A DNA stretch of 64,000 nt from JAGPUQ01 sp036677085 (GTDB lineage: Bacteria > Pseudomonadota > Gammaproteobacteria > Pseudomonadales > Porticoccaceae): contig JAKFFI010000016.1 in the NCBI GenBank assembly GCA_036677085.1, forward strand, positions 59,587-123,586, read 5' to 3'. A program made the position numbers and the translations under genes. This document shows, piece after piece, positions 46,255 to 54,449 of the stretch (its first letter is position 1; each line of letters starts with the position of its first letter). The notes beneath the pieces are model-generated. The model saw nothing but the letters and a program-made list of their open reading frames with translations. It searched no databases and was not told where the DNA came from.

Positions 46255-47877
46255 TCACCGGACCGGCGCTTTACGCGGCTTGCGGGCAGCGGCCGTCTTG
46301 GCGGGCGTCGGCTTGTCCCCAGACTTTTGCTTGCCGGTCGGCGCGCCCTTGGCGGCGCGAACGCGTTTCTTCCTGGCGCCCGTTTTGTGCGCAGCCTTTT
46401 TGATGGCTTTCAGACTGGGCGGACGCTGGTTGGGGCCGGTGACCGGCACCGTGTGTCTGGGCTCGAAGCCCTGGATTGCCCGGCGCTGCAGCGGCTTGCC
46501 GATCAGGGTTTCGATGGCGTTCAGCTGGACCGCCTCGTCCGCGCACACCAGCGAGATCGCCTCGCCCGCCGCGCCGGCACGCGCCGTGCGCCCGACGCGG
46601 TGCACATAGCCTTCCGGCGCAACGGGCAGGTCGAGGTTCACCACCAGCGGCAGGCCGCTGATGTCGAGTCCCCGCGCGGCCACGTCGGTCGCCACCAGCA
46701 CCCGCACGGTGCCGGCCTGGAAGCGCCGGAGCGCGGCGAGGCGGGCGGCCTGGGTGATGTCGCCGTGGATGGCATCGGTGCCGATGTTCTGGAACTTGAG
46801 GCTGGTCACCAGCTCGTCCACCCGTTTGCGGGTCTTGGCGAACACCAACACCCGGGGCCAGTGGCGCTTGCGCAACAGGTGGCAGAACAGCTCCAGTTTG
46901 CGCTGCTTGTCCACCGGGATCAGCCACTGTTTGACAGTGCCGACGGTGGTGTTGCGCGGGCTGGCGTCGATCTGCTGGGGCTTGTCCAGTAGCCCGGCGG
47001 CGAGTTCGCGGATAGTGTCGGAGAAGGTCGCGGAGTACAGCAGCGTCTGGCGCCGGCGGGGCAGCAGGGTCAGTATCTCCTCTAGCTCCCGACGGAAGCC
47101 CATGTCGAGCATGCGATCCGCTTCGTCGAGCACCAGCATTTGCAACTCGTGGAACTTCACCGCATTTTTCTCGTAGAGATCGAGCAGGCGGCCCGGTGTG
47201 GCGACCAGAATGTCGGCGCCGCGCCGTAACGCCATCATCTGTGGGTTCAGGCTGGTACCGCCGTAGGCGACCGTGATGCGCAGCGACAGATGGCGGCCGT
47301 AGGTCTTCAGGTTGTCCGCCACTTGCTGGGCCAGCTCGCGGGTGGGAGTAAGCACCAGGGCGCGCACGCAATTCGGGCTGGCCGATGCACCGGCACTGAG
47401 CTTCTGCAACAGCGGCAGCGCGAAACTGGCGGTTTTGCCGGAGCCGGTCTGTGCGGCGGCGATCAGGTCGCGCCCGGCCAGCACCGGCGGAATGGCCTGG
47501 CGCTGGATCGGCGTCGGGGTGTGGTGCTCCAGCTCGGCGAGCGCGCGTTGCAGGGGTTCGATCAGGCCGAGAGTGGCGAAGCTCATATCATCGTTGTCCG
47601 GCAAGTGAAGGTCATCCGGTTGGGGGGTGGCGTTCGCCAGCAGTTGCAGCTTGGCTGCGCGGTCGAGCTGCTTGACGGCGTATTCACGGCGCAACGCCTG
47701 GGCGCGATCCGGCAGGCGCTCACTATAGGCCAGACTGACCGGTCGGCGGCCGCGCGTGTAGCGGGCGCCCGCCGTGCCCTGGTTGTGTTCGCGCACGCGG
47801 CGTTCGATGTCGGTGGTGATGCCGCTGTACAGACTCCCGTCCGCGCAGCGCAGGAGATAAAAATACCAGTCGCTCAT
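46255..47877 (-). CDS. GIY-YIG nuclease domain fused to RhlE-type DEAD-box RNA helicase
   Basis: One uninterrupted 540-codon frame. Residues 1-85 are a YhbQ/UPF0213-type GIY-YIG domain (WYFYLLRCADGSLYSGITT, then REHNQG and KYTRGRRPV-like YTRGRRPV). From Met98 a full DEAD-box helicase follows: AAQTGSGKT (141-149), PTRELA, DEAD, SAT, ATDVAARGLDI, HRVGRTARAG. A basic Lys/Arg/Ala-rich tail (about 470-540) is typical of RNA binding. There is no stop between the parts and no good ribosome site before Met98 (47586), so a fusion is the simplest reading; independent starts cannot be excluded. Role: RNA unwinding, maybe with nucleic-acid cleavage. Confidence 0.85.
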   Translation of the reverse strand: MSDWYFYLLRCADGSLYSGITTDIERRVREHNQGTAGARYTRGRRPVSLAYSERLPDRAQALRREYAVKQLDRAAKLQLLANATPQPDDLHLPDNDDMSFATLGLIEPLQRALAELEHHTPTPIQRQAIPPVLAGRDLIAAAQTGSGKTASFALPLLQKLSAGASASPNCVRALVLTPTRELAQQVADNLKTYGRHLSLRITVAYGGTSLNPQMMALRRGADILVATPGRLLDLYEKNAVKFHELQMLVLDEADRMLDMGFRRELEEILTLLPRRRQTLLYSATFSDTIRELAAGLLDKPQQIDASPRNTTVGTVKQWLIPVDKQRKLELFCHLLRKRHWPRVLVFAKTRKRVDELVTSLKFQNIGTDAIHGDITQAARLAALRRFQAGTVRVLVATDVAARGLDISGLPLVVNLDLPVAPEGYVHRVGRTARAGAAGEAISLVCADEAVQLNAIETLIGKPLQRRAIQGFEPRHTVPVTGPNQRPPSLKAIKKAAHKTGARKKRVRAAKGAPTGKQKSGDKPTPAKTAAARKPRKAPVR

Positions 47878-48141
47878 GGGTGGTTCTGCTTGGCGTGCGG
47901 ATTTTAGGCCAAGGTCGCGGCGCCGTCCCGCGTGCAGTCGGCCGGTTTTGCGCGATCGCCAGTCGGCAGTGTGCCGAAAGCGCGATCAGGGTACGAGAAA
48001 TTACCGGCTCGGCGCGCTGCACCTGTACAGCATCGGCGACGGGCAGCGGTATTGTTGCCGCCCGGATGGGTCGGGATCCAGTGATCGATCGGCATGCCTC
48101 CGAGCTGCCCTTGGTCGCAAGGTTGTCAGCAGTCGCGCACT
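47878..48141. other. Gap with no recognisable gene
   Basis: About 265 bases between the helicase fusion start and the terminator of the cytochrome gene. It should hold the promoter of the minus-strand fusion gene. I see no coding signature on either strand. Confidence 0.5.
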
Positions 48142-48168
48142 AAAAAGGCCGCCCGTTGGGGCGGCCTT
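48142..48168 (-). terminator. Intrinsic terminator after the cytochrome c5 gene
   Basis: 10-bp perfect stem AAGGCCGCCC / GGGCGGCCTT with a 4-base loop; on the minus strand it ends in TTTTTA. It lies 34 bases after the cytochrome stop. Confidence 0.8.
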
Positions 48169-48202
48169 GCGCTGAGTCCGGCCAAGTTGTCCGGGTATGG
48201 GC

Positions 48203-48634
48203 TTATTTGCTCTTGCCAACCATGTAGTCGACCGCTGCGTTGAGCTCGGCGTCCGAGCAGTCCATGCACAGGCCTTTGGGCGGCATGCCCCTGATACCCT
48301 TGATGGAGTTGGCATAGAGAGTATCCATACCCTGCCCGATCCGCGGTCCCCAGTCGCTGGCGGAACCGATCTTGGGTGCGCCGCCGACACCGGCGGTATG
48401 GCAGACCGAACATTTGGCTTGAAACACCTCTTCGCCCGACCGTGCGGCACCGCTGGCTGCTGGCGCTGCCGCGCCCTGCTTGACGATTTCGCCCTCGGGC
48501 GCGATACGTTCGGCGATCTGGGCCTGGACCTCGGGTGGCGGTGCGCCCTTGTCTTTTGAACCACAGGCGACGAGCGCCGAACCCATACCCAGCCCCAATA
48601 CGACCAAGGCTGACACGCCAAGGATTTTCTTCAT
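48203..48634 (-). CDS. Cytochrome c5-type lipoprotein
   Basis: 143 residues from ATG 48634 (MKKILGVSA). Hydrophobic signal with lipobox LVAC, Cys24 as the lipidated residue. After an Ala/Pro/Glu linker the haem site CSVCH (75-79) and the Met-ligand region GMPPKG follow. A second cysteine pair CMDC near the C-terminus is typical of cytochrome c5. Probably a membrane-anchored electron carrier of the periplasm feeding a terminal oxidase. The lipid anchor is an uncommon feature for this family. Confidence 0.88.
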   Translation of the reverse strand: MKKILGVSALVVLGLGMGSALVACGSKDKGAPPPEVQAQIAERIAPEGEIVKQGAAAPAASGAARSGEEVFQAKCSVCHTAGVGGAPKIGSASDWGPRIGQGMDTLYANSIKGIRGMPPKGLCMDCSDAELNAAVDYMVGKSK

Positions 48635-48724
48635 CACCCAATCTCCATTGCTGCACAGGAAGCGCGAACGCGCCGGCGCATTATAGTCGCTCGCCTTTTG
48701 AGGTACATGACCCGGGGCAAGTTC

Positions 48725-48733
48725 TGCTAACAT
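48725..48733 (+). promoter_or_regulatory. Possible extended -10 promoter of the tRNA-Arg repeat array
   Basis: TGCTAACAT reads as an extended -10 (TGnTAACAT), followed by the GC-rich stretch GCGCGCCGCC, like the discriminators of stringently controlled stable-RNA promoters. A transcript would start near 48740, just inside the first partial repeat. The -35 is poor. Confidence 0.4.
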
Positions 48734-48736
48734 GCG

Positions 48737-49242
48737 CGCCGCCCGACGAACGCCGCCGATCTGCGATCGGTGGCCGGGACTGAGTGTCAGCGGGCACTGC
48801 GCCGGTCAACGAAGTAACAAGTTTTGCACCCGTAGCTCAGCTGGGTGAGCCGGGCGTAGTATGGCAAGCACTGCTTGCCGCCCGGCGAACGCCGCCGATC
48901 TGCGATCGGTGGCCGGGACTGAGTTTCAGCAGGCACGGTGCTTGCTGACGAAGTAACGAGTTTTGCACCCGTAGCTCAGCTGGGTGAGCCGGGCGTAGTA
49001 TGGCAAGCACTGCTTGCCGCTCGGCGAACGCCACCGATCTGTGATCGGTGGCCGGGACTGAGTGTCAGCAGGCACGGTGCTTGCTGACGAAGTAACGAGT
49101 TTTGCACCCGTAGCTCAGCTGGGTGAGCCGGGCGTAGTATGGCAAGCACAGCTTGCCGCCCGGCGAACGCCGCCGATCTGCGATCGGTGGCCGGGACTGA
49201 ATTTCAGCAGGCACGGTGCTTGCTGACGAAGTAACGAGTTTT
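48737..49242 (+). repeat. 139-bp tandem repeat array carrying tRNA-Arg 5' heads
   Basis: A partial unit (48737-48825) is followed by three full units (48826-48964, 48965-49103, 49104-49242), each exactly 139 bases and about 97 % alike. Each full unit begins with GCACCCGTAGCTCAGCTGG, the first 19 bases of the tRNA-Arg gene that follows. Each then has three hairpins: GCCGGGC...GCCCGGC enclosing GGCAAGC/GCTTGCC, then GCCGCCGATC/GATCGGTGGC, then CAGCAGGC/GCTTGCTG. Unit-to-unit changes lie in loops or keep G-U pairs. 139 is not a multiple of three, so no repeated protein is encoded. Probably part of the pre-tRNA leader or a family of small RNAs (inference). Confidence 0.9.
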
Positions 49243-49319
<77 letters not shown>

Positions 49320-49461
49320 GCTTTTCTTCTCTTTCTGCCGTGACGTTCCTGTCATGGCCTTCCTGTCCTGACAGTCCCGGCAGTCCGTCCCCCAGGCCGG
49401 AAGACCTGTTTTATCCTCGAAAAGCTGTTCGGGCGAACGGCTCGATTGCGCAGAGCATTGC

Positions 49462-50916
49462 TTACTCCACGGCCTTTTGCGGATACCCGAACAGGCCACG
49501 ATTGCGGATCAGCTCCGCCACCACCGGCGGTACCTGCCTGGCCCAGCCCGGGGCGTCGGCGCGCAACGCCGGCAACACCTGGCGCCAGTCGATATCCACC
49601 ACCTCCGGGTTGATGCCGGGCAGCGGCAGGATGCGGCCCTGCTCCTGCAAGTGACGGTAGATGTGCCGCACTTCGGGGTCCGGTATGAAGTCGTCCGCGG
49701 TGATCAGGCTGCCGTCGCCGGCTCTGCCGGGATACACATACATCGAGGTCTGATCGCAAAACAGCCGGCCAAAGGCCTCCAGGATGCCGCCTTCGAGGCT
49801 GGAGTAAAACTCCGGATTGAAGATATCGCGCAGATTGTCGAGCCGCACCACGATACCGATGCGCCCCTGGGTATAGCGGCGCAGAAACGCGCGCAACCGA
49901 AAATAACGCAGGTAATCGGAGACCAGCACATGGTAGCCGAGCGCGGTCAGGGTATCGACGCGGGCCAGGAAGTCCGCGTTGTCGACGTGGACACCGTCCT
50001 CCATGACGGTCGCCATGGTCATCTCGGCGACTGGCAGTACATCCTCGCTGTGGCCGTCAAAGGCGGCGAGACCGGCGCGGAACATGTCCTCGTGGCGGCG
50101 TGTTGCCGGGCGGAAGTTCGAACGTACCGCCAGTACATCCTTGCGGTGCAGCACTTCGCCCGGTTGCGCCACCTGCCCGTCGGGATCGAACATGATCGCC
50201 CGCGTCAGCCAGCTGCGGATCAGGTGCAGATTGAGCAGCCGGTTTTCGCAGCCGGCAAACGCCGGACCGCTGAACTCGATCATGTCGATCTCGATGCGGT
50301 CCGAACCGGCGCTGGCGCCACCGGACAGATCATCGGCGAGACTTTCGATGAGCTTCTCCGGCGTGCCGGCATGGTGGAAGGCGCCGTAAATCAGGTTGAC
50401 ACCCAAGACGCCCAGCGCCTCCTGCTGCGCGCGTGCGTCCTGATCCAGCATGCGGACGTGGAGCACTATGTCGTTTGGAGGTCCCTGGGGTACGAGCTGG
50501 AGGCGTACGCCGAGCCAGCCGTGGCACTCCTGGCGGTGCTTGAAACCCTGCGCCGCGACTGTGGCGGCATAGGCAAAAAAGGTGGTTTCGACCTCGCGGC
50601 GACCTTCCAGGCGCTCGATCAGCAGGCCGAACTCATGGTCCAGCATGCGTCTCAGGCGCGTGCGGCTCACATAGCGGCCGCCCGGGGCGCGGCCATAGAT
50701 GGCATCGGAGAAGGTCATGTCATAGGCCGACATGGTCTTGGCCACGGTGCCGGCAGCGCCACCGGCGCGAAAGAAATAGCGGGCCGTTTCCTGGCCGGCG
50801 CCGATTTCGACGATGCTGCCGTACTGCGCCGGGCTGAGGTTGACCGCCAGCGCCTTCTGTACGACACCTGAAGTGTCGCCAAGCGCGCTATCGCGGATGG
50901 GTGGTGAACTATCCAT
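49462..50916 (-). CDS. Conserved protein of unknown function
   Basis: 484 residues, no signal peptide or membrane segment. The N-terminal stretch SIVEIGAGQETARYFFRAGG and GTVAKTMSAYDMTFSD look like strongly conserved family signatures; the middle is mixed alpha/beta (RIEIDMIEFSGPAF, HVDNADFLARVDTLTALGY) and may include a nucleotide-binding or phosphatase-like fold. I do not recognise a reaction. It stands alone, with the tRNA-Arg array downstream on the opposite strand and a decayed region upstream. Codon use is like the core genes, so it is probably native. Confidence 0.75.
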   Translation of the reverse strand: MDSSPPIRDSALGDTSGVVQKALAVNLSPAQYGSIVEIGAGQETARYFFRAGGAAGTVAKTMSAYDMTFSDAIYGRAPGGRYVSRTRLRRMLDHEFGLLIERLEGRREVETTFFAYAATVAAQGFKHRQECHGWLGVRLQLVPQGPPNDIVLHVRMLDQDARAQQEALGVLGVNLIYGAFHHAGTPEKLIESLADDLSGGASAGSDRIEIDMIEFSGPAFAGCENRLLNLHLIRSWLTRAIMFDPDGQVAQPGEVLHRKDVLAVRSNFRPATRRHEDMFRAGLAAFDGHSEDVLPVAEMTMATVMEDGVHVDNADFLARVDTLTALGYHVLVSDYLRYFRLRAFLRRYTQGRIGIVVRLDNLRDIFNPEFYSSLEGGILEAFGRLFCDQTSMYVYPGRAGDGSLITADDFIPDPEVRHIYRHLQEQGRILPLPGINPEVVDIDWRQVLPALRADAPGWARQVPPVVAELIRNRGLFGYPQKAVE

Positions 50917-51033
50917 TCATGAATCTCCGATGGGGGCGGCGTCCAGGAACGGTCGCGGTACCCTGGTAAAAACATAGCGGTGGCGATTGTTGCCGATCTC
51001 GATTGGCGCGATGGCGTTCACGGTCATCCGTAA

Positions 51034-51470
51034 CTACCGGCACATGTCGCAAGTCCCGTGCCGGGTTGATCCTTGCGCGGCCGCGGCTTCCAGGGCGTCC
51101 CGGAGTTGGTTGTCAGCGGGATAGCCAGGGTGGTGGCACTGCCGCAGGAAAGCATACACACTCAGACCATGGTTGCGAGCGGTGCCCAGCGCCGATCGAA
51201 CCCGGGCGCTATTTCGGCAGCCTTCCGCGCCAGTCTTTCGGCCGCGTCCAGGAGCAACACCCAGGCCTCCGCCGGCACGACCGGGGCCTTGGCTGAGAGA
51301 TCTTCGGGTCGTTCGTGCGGGGCGCTTCGTCTCGGTACGGTCCGGATTTGGCGCACAGGCTTGTCACGAGCCCATCGGCCACGTCGTCGATACAGCCGCA
51401 CGATTCCGCAACCGCAGCCTATCTCGTCGGCCTGGGCAGGGTTGCCGCGGCTGGTGTCGATCGATCGCAC
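51034..51470 (-). pseudogene. Decayed, frameshifted coding remnant
   Basis: In the 880-base stretch 50917-51794 no intact gene is visible. On the minus strand, one frame reads protein-like (AWVLLLDAAERLARKAAEIA) near 51250-51160, and the next bases are protein-like only in another frame (HGLSVYAFLRQCHHPGYPAD, ending at the stop 51034-51036). This suggests a gene broken by a frameshift near 51180. The last part vaguely recalls the C-terminus of IS66-type transposases (HGL..YA.LR), but this is not secure. Confidence 0.35.
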
Positions 51471-51602
51471 CCTGATCCTGAACGCTCACCCAGGGCGGGG
51501 ATTTTGCGTTCCAGCACATGGCACACGCCCAGTTCTCCGCCATCGCGCCATGGTTTCCCGGTATCCGTTCATCGGGTTCGTCCGCGCATCCGGAACCATC
51601 TG

Positions 51603-51794
51603 TCACAGGCCAGCCTTGCGGAGTGCTTCCTCATGGTGCTGGCGGTCAATATCGTTTTGATACCCCACTTGTCGCACGAAATCATCCACCGAAAATGTCG
51701 GACTGATTCGGCGGACCTCAGTGGCTCGTCGTTGGACATGTTGACGAAGGGCTGCACCTCGATTGAATCCGGTCGAGGTCGAACCGGCGCGGTT
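51603..51794 (-). other. Protein-like C-terminal fragment without a start
   Basis: Directly after the LLM gene's stop, the same minus-strand frame stays open for 63 codons and ends DDFVRQVGYQNDIDRQHHEE plus a few residues and TGA. It reads like a true C-terminus but has no convincing start codon. It may be the 3' end of a lost gene, or part of the decayed region next to it. Confidence 0.3.
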
Positions 51795-52673
51795 TCAGAT
51801 CGCCGCGCCGGGAATCACGATCTGCTCCGCCATCCGGTGGATCTCGCGGTACAGGGGTTCCGGGTCCGCGGTCAGCGCGAACAGGATCACCTGATCGACA
51901 CCGGCGTCGCGATAGCGCTTCAGCATGTCGAGGTCGCAGGGCGCGCCGTAGGGCGATACCGCGATCTGGATGTCCTTCAGCGTGCGTCCTTCTGCTTTCA
52001 GTAATTCGCCGAGTTGCTTGAGATGCGCGGGCACATCGGCCGGCAGCAGTTTGACGCCGTACCAGCCCTGGCCGAAGCGGGCGACCCGGGTCAGCGCGGC
52101 TTTGCTCTCGCCGCCGAACCAGAGTGGTGGATAGGGTTTCTGTACGGGTTTGGGGCCTTGCACGCAGGGCGGCAGGTTGTAGAACTCGCCTTCGTAGCTG
52201 GAGGTCTCGTCGCACCACAGCGTTTGCAACACCTTGATGTAGTCGGCAGCGCGCGCGCCGCGACGCTCGAAGGGCACGTTCAGTGCCGCGAATTCCTCGG
52301 CGAGCCAGCCGACACCGATGCCGAGATCGAGACGTCCGCCGGAGATCACATCCACATCGGCCGCCTGCTTGGCGAAGTAGACCGGGTTGCGCTGCGGCAG
52401 GATGGTGATGCCGGTGGCGAGGCGCAGGCGGCTGGTGTGGCCGGCGAGAAACGCGAGCGCAGTGAAGGGTTCCAGGGGCACATGATGCGGATCCAGGGGC
52501 ACCTTGCCGTTGTCGGCGTAGGGATAGGGCGAAGCGTAGTTTTCGAACAGCAGCACGTGTTCGGGCATCCAGAACGAATGGAAGCCCGCGTCCTCCACCA
52601 GTCTGGCGGTCTTCATCATGTGCGCCGCAGTGGCGGACTGGCCGGCAAAGACACCCTGTAAACCGATTTTCAT
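51795..52673 (-). CDS. LLM-class flavin-dependent oxidoreductase
   Basis: Luciferase-like TIM-barrel of 292 residues from ATG 52673 (MKIGLQGVFAG), preceded by AAGGAGAA as a good ribosome site. WMPEHVLL, RLRLATGITILPQRNPVYFAKQAADVD and GRLDLGIGVGWLAEEF are the typical signatures of the F420/FMN branch (TIGR03619-like). Such enzymes oxidise or reduce small organic substrates; which cofactor is used cannot be told. Last gene of the minus-strand series from 57.0 kb. The frame is open upstream through a region that is not protein-like. Confidence 0.88.
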   Translation of the reverse strand: MKIGLQGVFAGQSATAAHMMKTARLVEDAGFHSFWMPEHVLLFENYASPYPYADNGKVPLDPHHVPLEPFTALAFLAGHTSRLRLATGITILPQRNPVYFAKQAADVDVISGGRLDLGIGVGWLAEEFAALNVPFERRGARAADYIKVLQTLWCDETSSYEGEFYNLPPCVQGPKPVQKPYPPLWFGGESKAALTRVARFGQGWYGVKLLPADVPAHLKQLGELLKAEGRTLKDIQIAVSPYGAPCDLDMLKRYRDAGVDQVILFALTADPEPLYREIHRMAEQIVIPGAAI

Positions 52674-52689
52674 GTTGTTCTCCTTATTG

Positions 52690-52719
52690 CGTTTTGTTGT
52701 GGAACGTTTTGTTGTGGAA
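52690..52719. repeat. Perfect 15-bp tandem duplication upstream of the LLM gene
   Basis: CGTTTTGTTGTGGAA occurs twice head to tail (52690-52704 and 52705-52719), 17 bases before the LLM start on its upstream side. AT-rich compared with the neighbourhood. May be a regulator site or a slippage duplication in the leader. Confidence 0.7.
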
Positions 52720-52759
52720 AAGTCTGGTACCGGAAATTTTTCGCAGTTCGTTCGAGTGG

Positions 52760-53173
52760 CTAGTGCATGCGTGGCCGGGGCGGCGGTGGTCCCGGCACTG
52801 CGGAACCATGCACCGGGCCGGCGTGGTGAAGGATCATCTTGTAGACACCGTCTTCCAGCGCGAAACCATTGGTTGCCACCAGCGCCGCGTCCGGCTGGGC
52901 CTTGCTCCATTCGTAGCAGGTGAGCAGGGCGATATCGCCGAAGTGCAGAATGGTTTCAACCTGGTGTTCGAGGATGGGTGAGCGCGGGTTGGCCAGGATG
53001 TCGTGCCAGCTCGCGAGCACCTGTTCACGCATTGCCAGCGGCGCCGCGCCCGGGTGAACGCACAGGACCGGCAGTCGCAGCGCCCACACACGATCCATGG
53101 CGGCGAGGTCGCGGTCCCGAAACGCCTGGTAGAAGGCCGCATTGGCGAAATGGAGTGCATCGTCGGAATTCAC
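52760..53173 (-). CDS. SnoaL/NTF2-like protein
   Basis: 137 residues, small cone-shaped alpha+beta fold of the SnoaL/DUF4440 kind: DALHFANAAFYQAFRDRDLAAMDRVW at the start, CVHPGAAPLAMREQVLASW (typical W and HPG), and CYEWSKAQPDAALVATNGF. Members are often cyclases, isomerases or binding proteins. A Pro-rich tail (PGPPPPRPR) ends it. Seven bases after cinA on the same strand. Confidence 0.78.
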   Translation of the reverse strand: MNSDDALHFANAAFYQAFRDRDLAAMDRVWALRLPVLCVHPGAAPLAMREQVLASWHDILANPRSPILEHQVETILHFGDIALLTCYEWSKAQPDAALVATNGFALEDGVYKMILHHAGPVHGSAVPGPPPPRPRMH

Positions 53174-53180
53174 GGTTCGG

Positions 53181-54449
53181 TCAGCCTCCGTTCCTCGCGA
53201 GTCGGTTCCGGCGCCGCTCGGCCAGCCAGTCGTCCATCAGCCAGCGCAGGCCGTGGAATACGGCGGCCTGACGCACGCGCTCACGCCCTTGCAGCAGAAG
53301 CAGGCGTTGTGCCTGGCACCCACTGGCATCGGCCTTTGCCATCCATACGGTGCCGACCGGTTTTTCGTCGCTGCCGCCATCGGGGCCGGCGATGCCGGTA
53401 AAACTGAGGCTGAGGTCGGCCCCGAAGCGCGCGCGCGCGCCGCTGGCCATCTGGCGTGCGACGGGTTCCGACACCGCGCCGTGCGCGGCCAGATCCGCTG
53501 GCGAGACGCCCAGCAACTCCTCTTTCACGGCGTTGGCGTAGGACACCACCCCGCCGACGAAATAGGCCGACGAACCGGGCGCATCGGTAATGACTTTCGC
53601 GGCCAGCCCGCCGGTGCAGGATTCGGCGAGCGCCAGTGTCGCGCCGCGTTCGCGCATGAAGCGTGCGAACAGCTCGACGGTGGATTCGCCGCAAAAGTCC
53701 ACCAGAAACTCGCTCATGTGTTCGGCCGCGAAGGCGTATAGGGCGTGCGCCTTGTCGGCGGCTGGCTGGTACAGCTTCACTTCGATTTCGGGAAAATCCT
53801 GGCGAAAGCTCACCGGCCCCCAGACTTTCGACCAGGGTTCGAGCAATTCCGATAGATGCGATTCGCCGGCGCCGAGAAAACGGATGAACAGGTTTTCCTC
53901 GGGCGCGCCTTGCAGCGGCGCGACCTGGTCGAGATGGGCGATCAACATGGGTTGCAGTTCGCGCGGCGGACCGGGCAGCGCGACGATGGTTTTGCGCACG
54001 CCGTTGCGCTCGAAGCTCAGGCTGAAGCCGGGTGCGGTGCCGTTGAGGTTGGGCAGCACGGTCGCGCCAACGGGAAACATCGCCTGCTTGCGATTGTTCG
54101 CGGTGGTTTCCAGATTGTATTTTTGAAACAGTGCGACGATGGCCTGCCAGCTCGGCTCGTGAAAGAAAGTGCCAACGCCGGCGACCTCGGCGGCCACTTC
54201 GGTGGTGAGGTCGTCGTCGGTCGGCCCCAGTCCACCGCTGATGAACAGGCAGTAGGCGCGGTCGAGCGCGGTGCGCATCACGAAGGCAAGATCCTCGCGG
54301 CGGTCGCCCGCGGTCATCATCAATTGCACGGCAAAGCCGCGCTCGCCGAGCGTGGTGGCAAGAAAGTGATTGTTGGCATCGAAAATTTCTCCGCGCAGCA
54401 CTTCTTCGCCGGTGCTCACCAGACAGGCGGTGGTCTTTTTCGTGGTCAT
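53181..54449 (-). CDS. cinA: CinA family protein (NMN amidohydrolase / molybdopterin-like domains)
   Basis: 422 residues with the two-domain CinA layout. The N-terminal MoCF/COG1058 domain (about 1-170) carries TGEEVLRGEIFDANNHFLA and ISGGLGPTDDDLTTE, with pyrophosphatase activity in homologues. The C-terminal CinA domain (about 260-420) has LALAESCTGGLAAKVITDAPGSS and ITGIAGPDGG-like FTGIAGPDGGSDEKPVGTVW, giving NMN deamidase activity (NAD salvage) in homologues. Overlaps the esterase gene by 4 bases. Confidence 0.9.
   Translation of the reverse strand: MTTKKTTACLVSTGEEVLRGEIFDANNHFLATTLGERGFAVQLMMTAGDRREDLAFVMRTALDRAYCLFISGGLGPTDDDLTTEVAAEVAGVGTFFHEPSWQAIVALFQKYNLETTANNRKQAMFPVGATVLPNLNGTAPGFSLSFERNGVRKTIVALPGPPRELQPMLIAHLDQVAPLQGAPEENLFIRFLGAGESHLSELLEPWSKVWGPVSFRQDFPEIEVKLYQPAADKAHALYAFAAEHMSEFLVDFCGESTVELFARFMRERGATLALAESCTGGLAAKVITDAPGSSAYFVGGVVSYANAVKEELLGVSPADLAAHGAVSEPVARQMASGARARFGADLSLSFTGIAGPDGGSDEKPVGTVWMAKADASGCQAQRLLLLQGRERVRQAAVFHGLRWLMDDWLAERRRNRLARNGG

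Noticed and set aside
48737..49242. CRISPR array
   Set aside because: The repeat unit is 139 bases with no unique spacers; units are nearly identical throughout and contain tRNA sequence. No cas genes are present.
51073..51660. 195-codon plus-strand ORF in the gap before the LLM gene
   Set aside because: Ser/Arg-rich without domain pattern; the minus strand has better, though broken, protein-like pieces.
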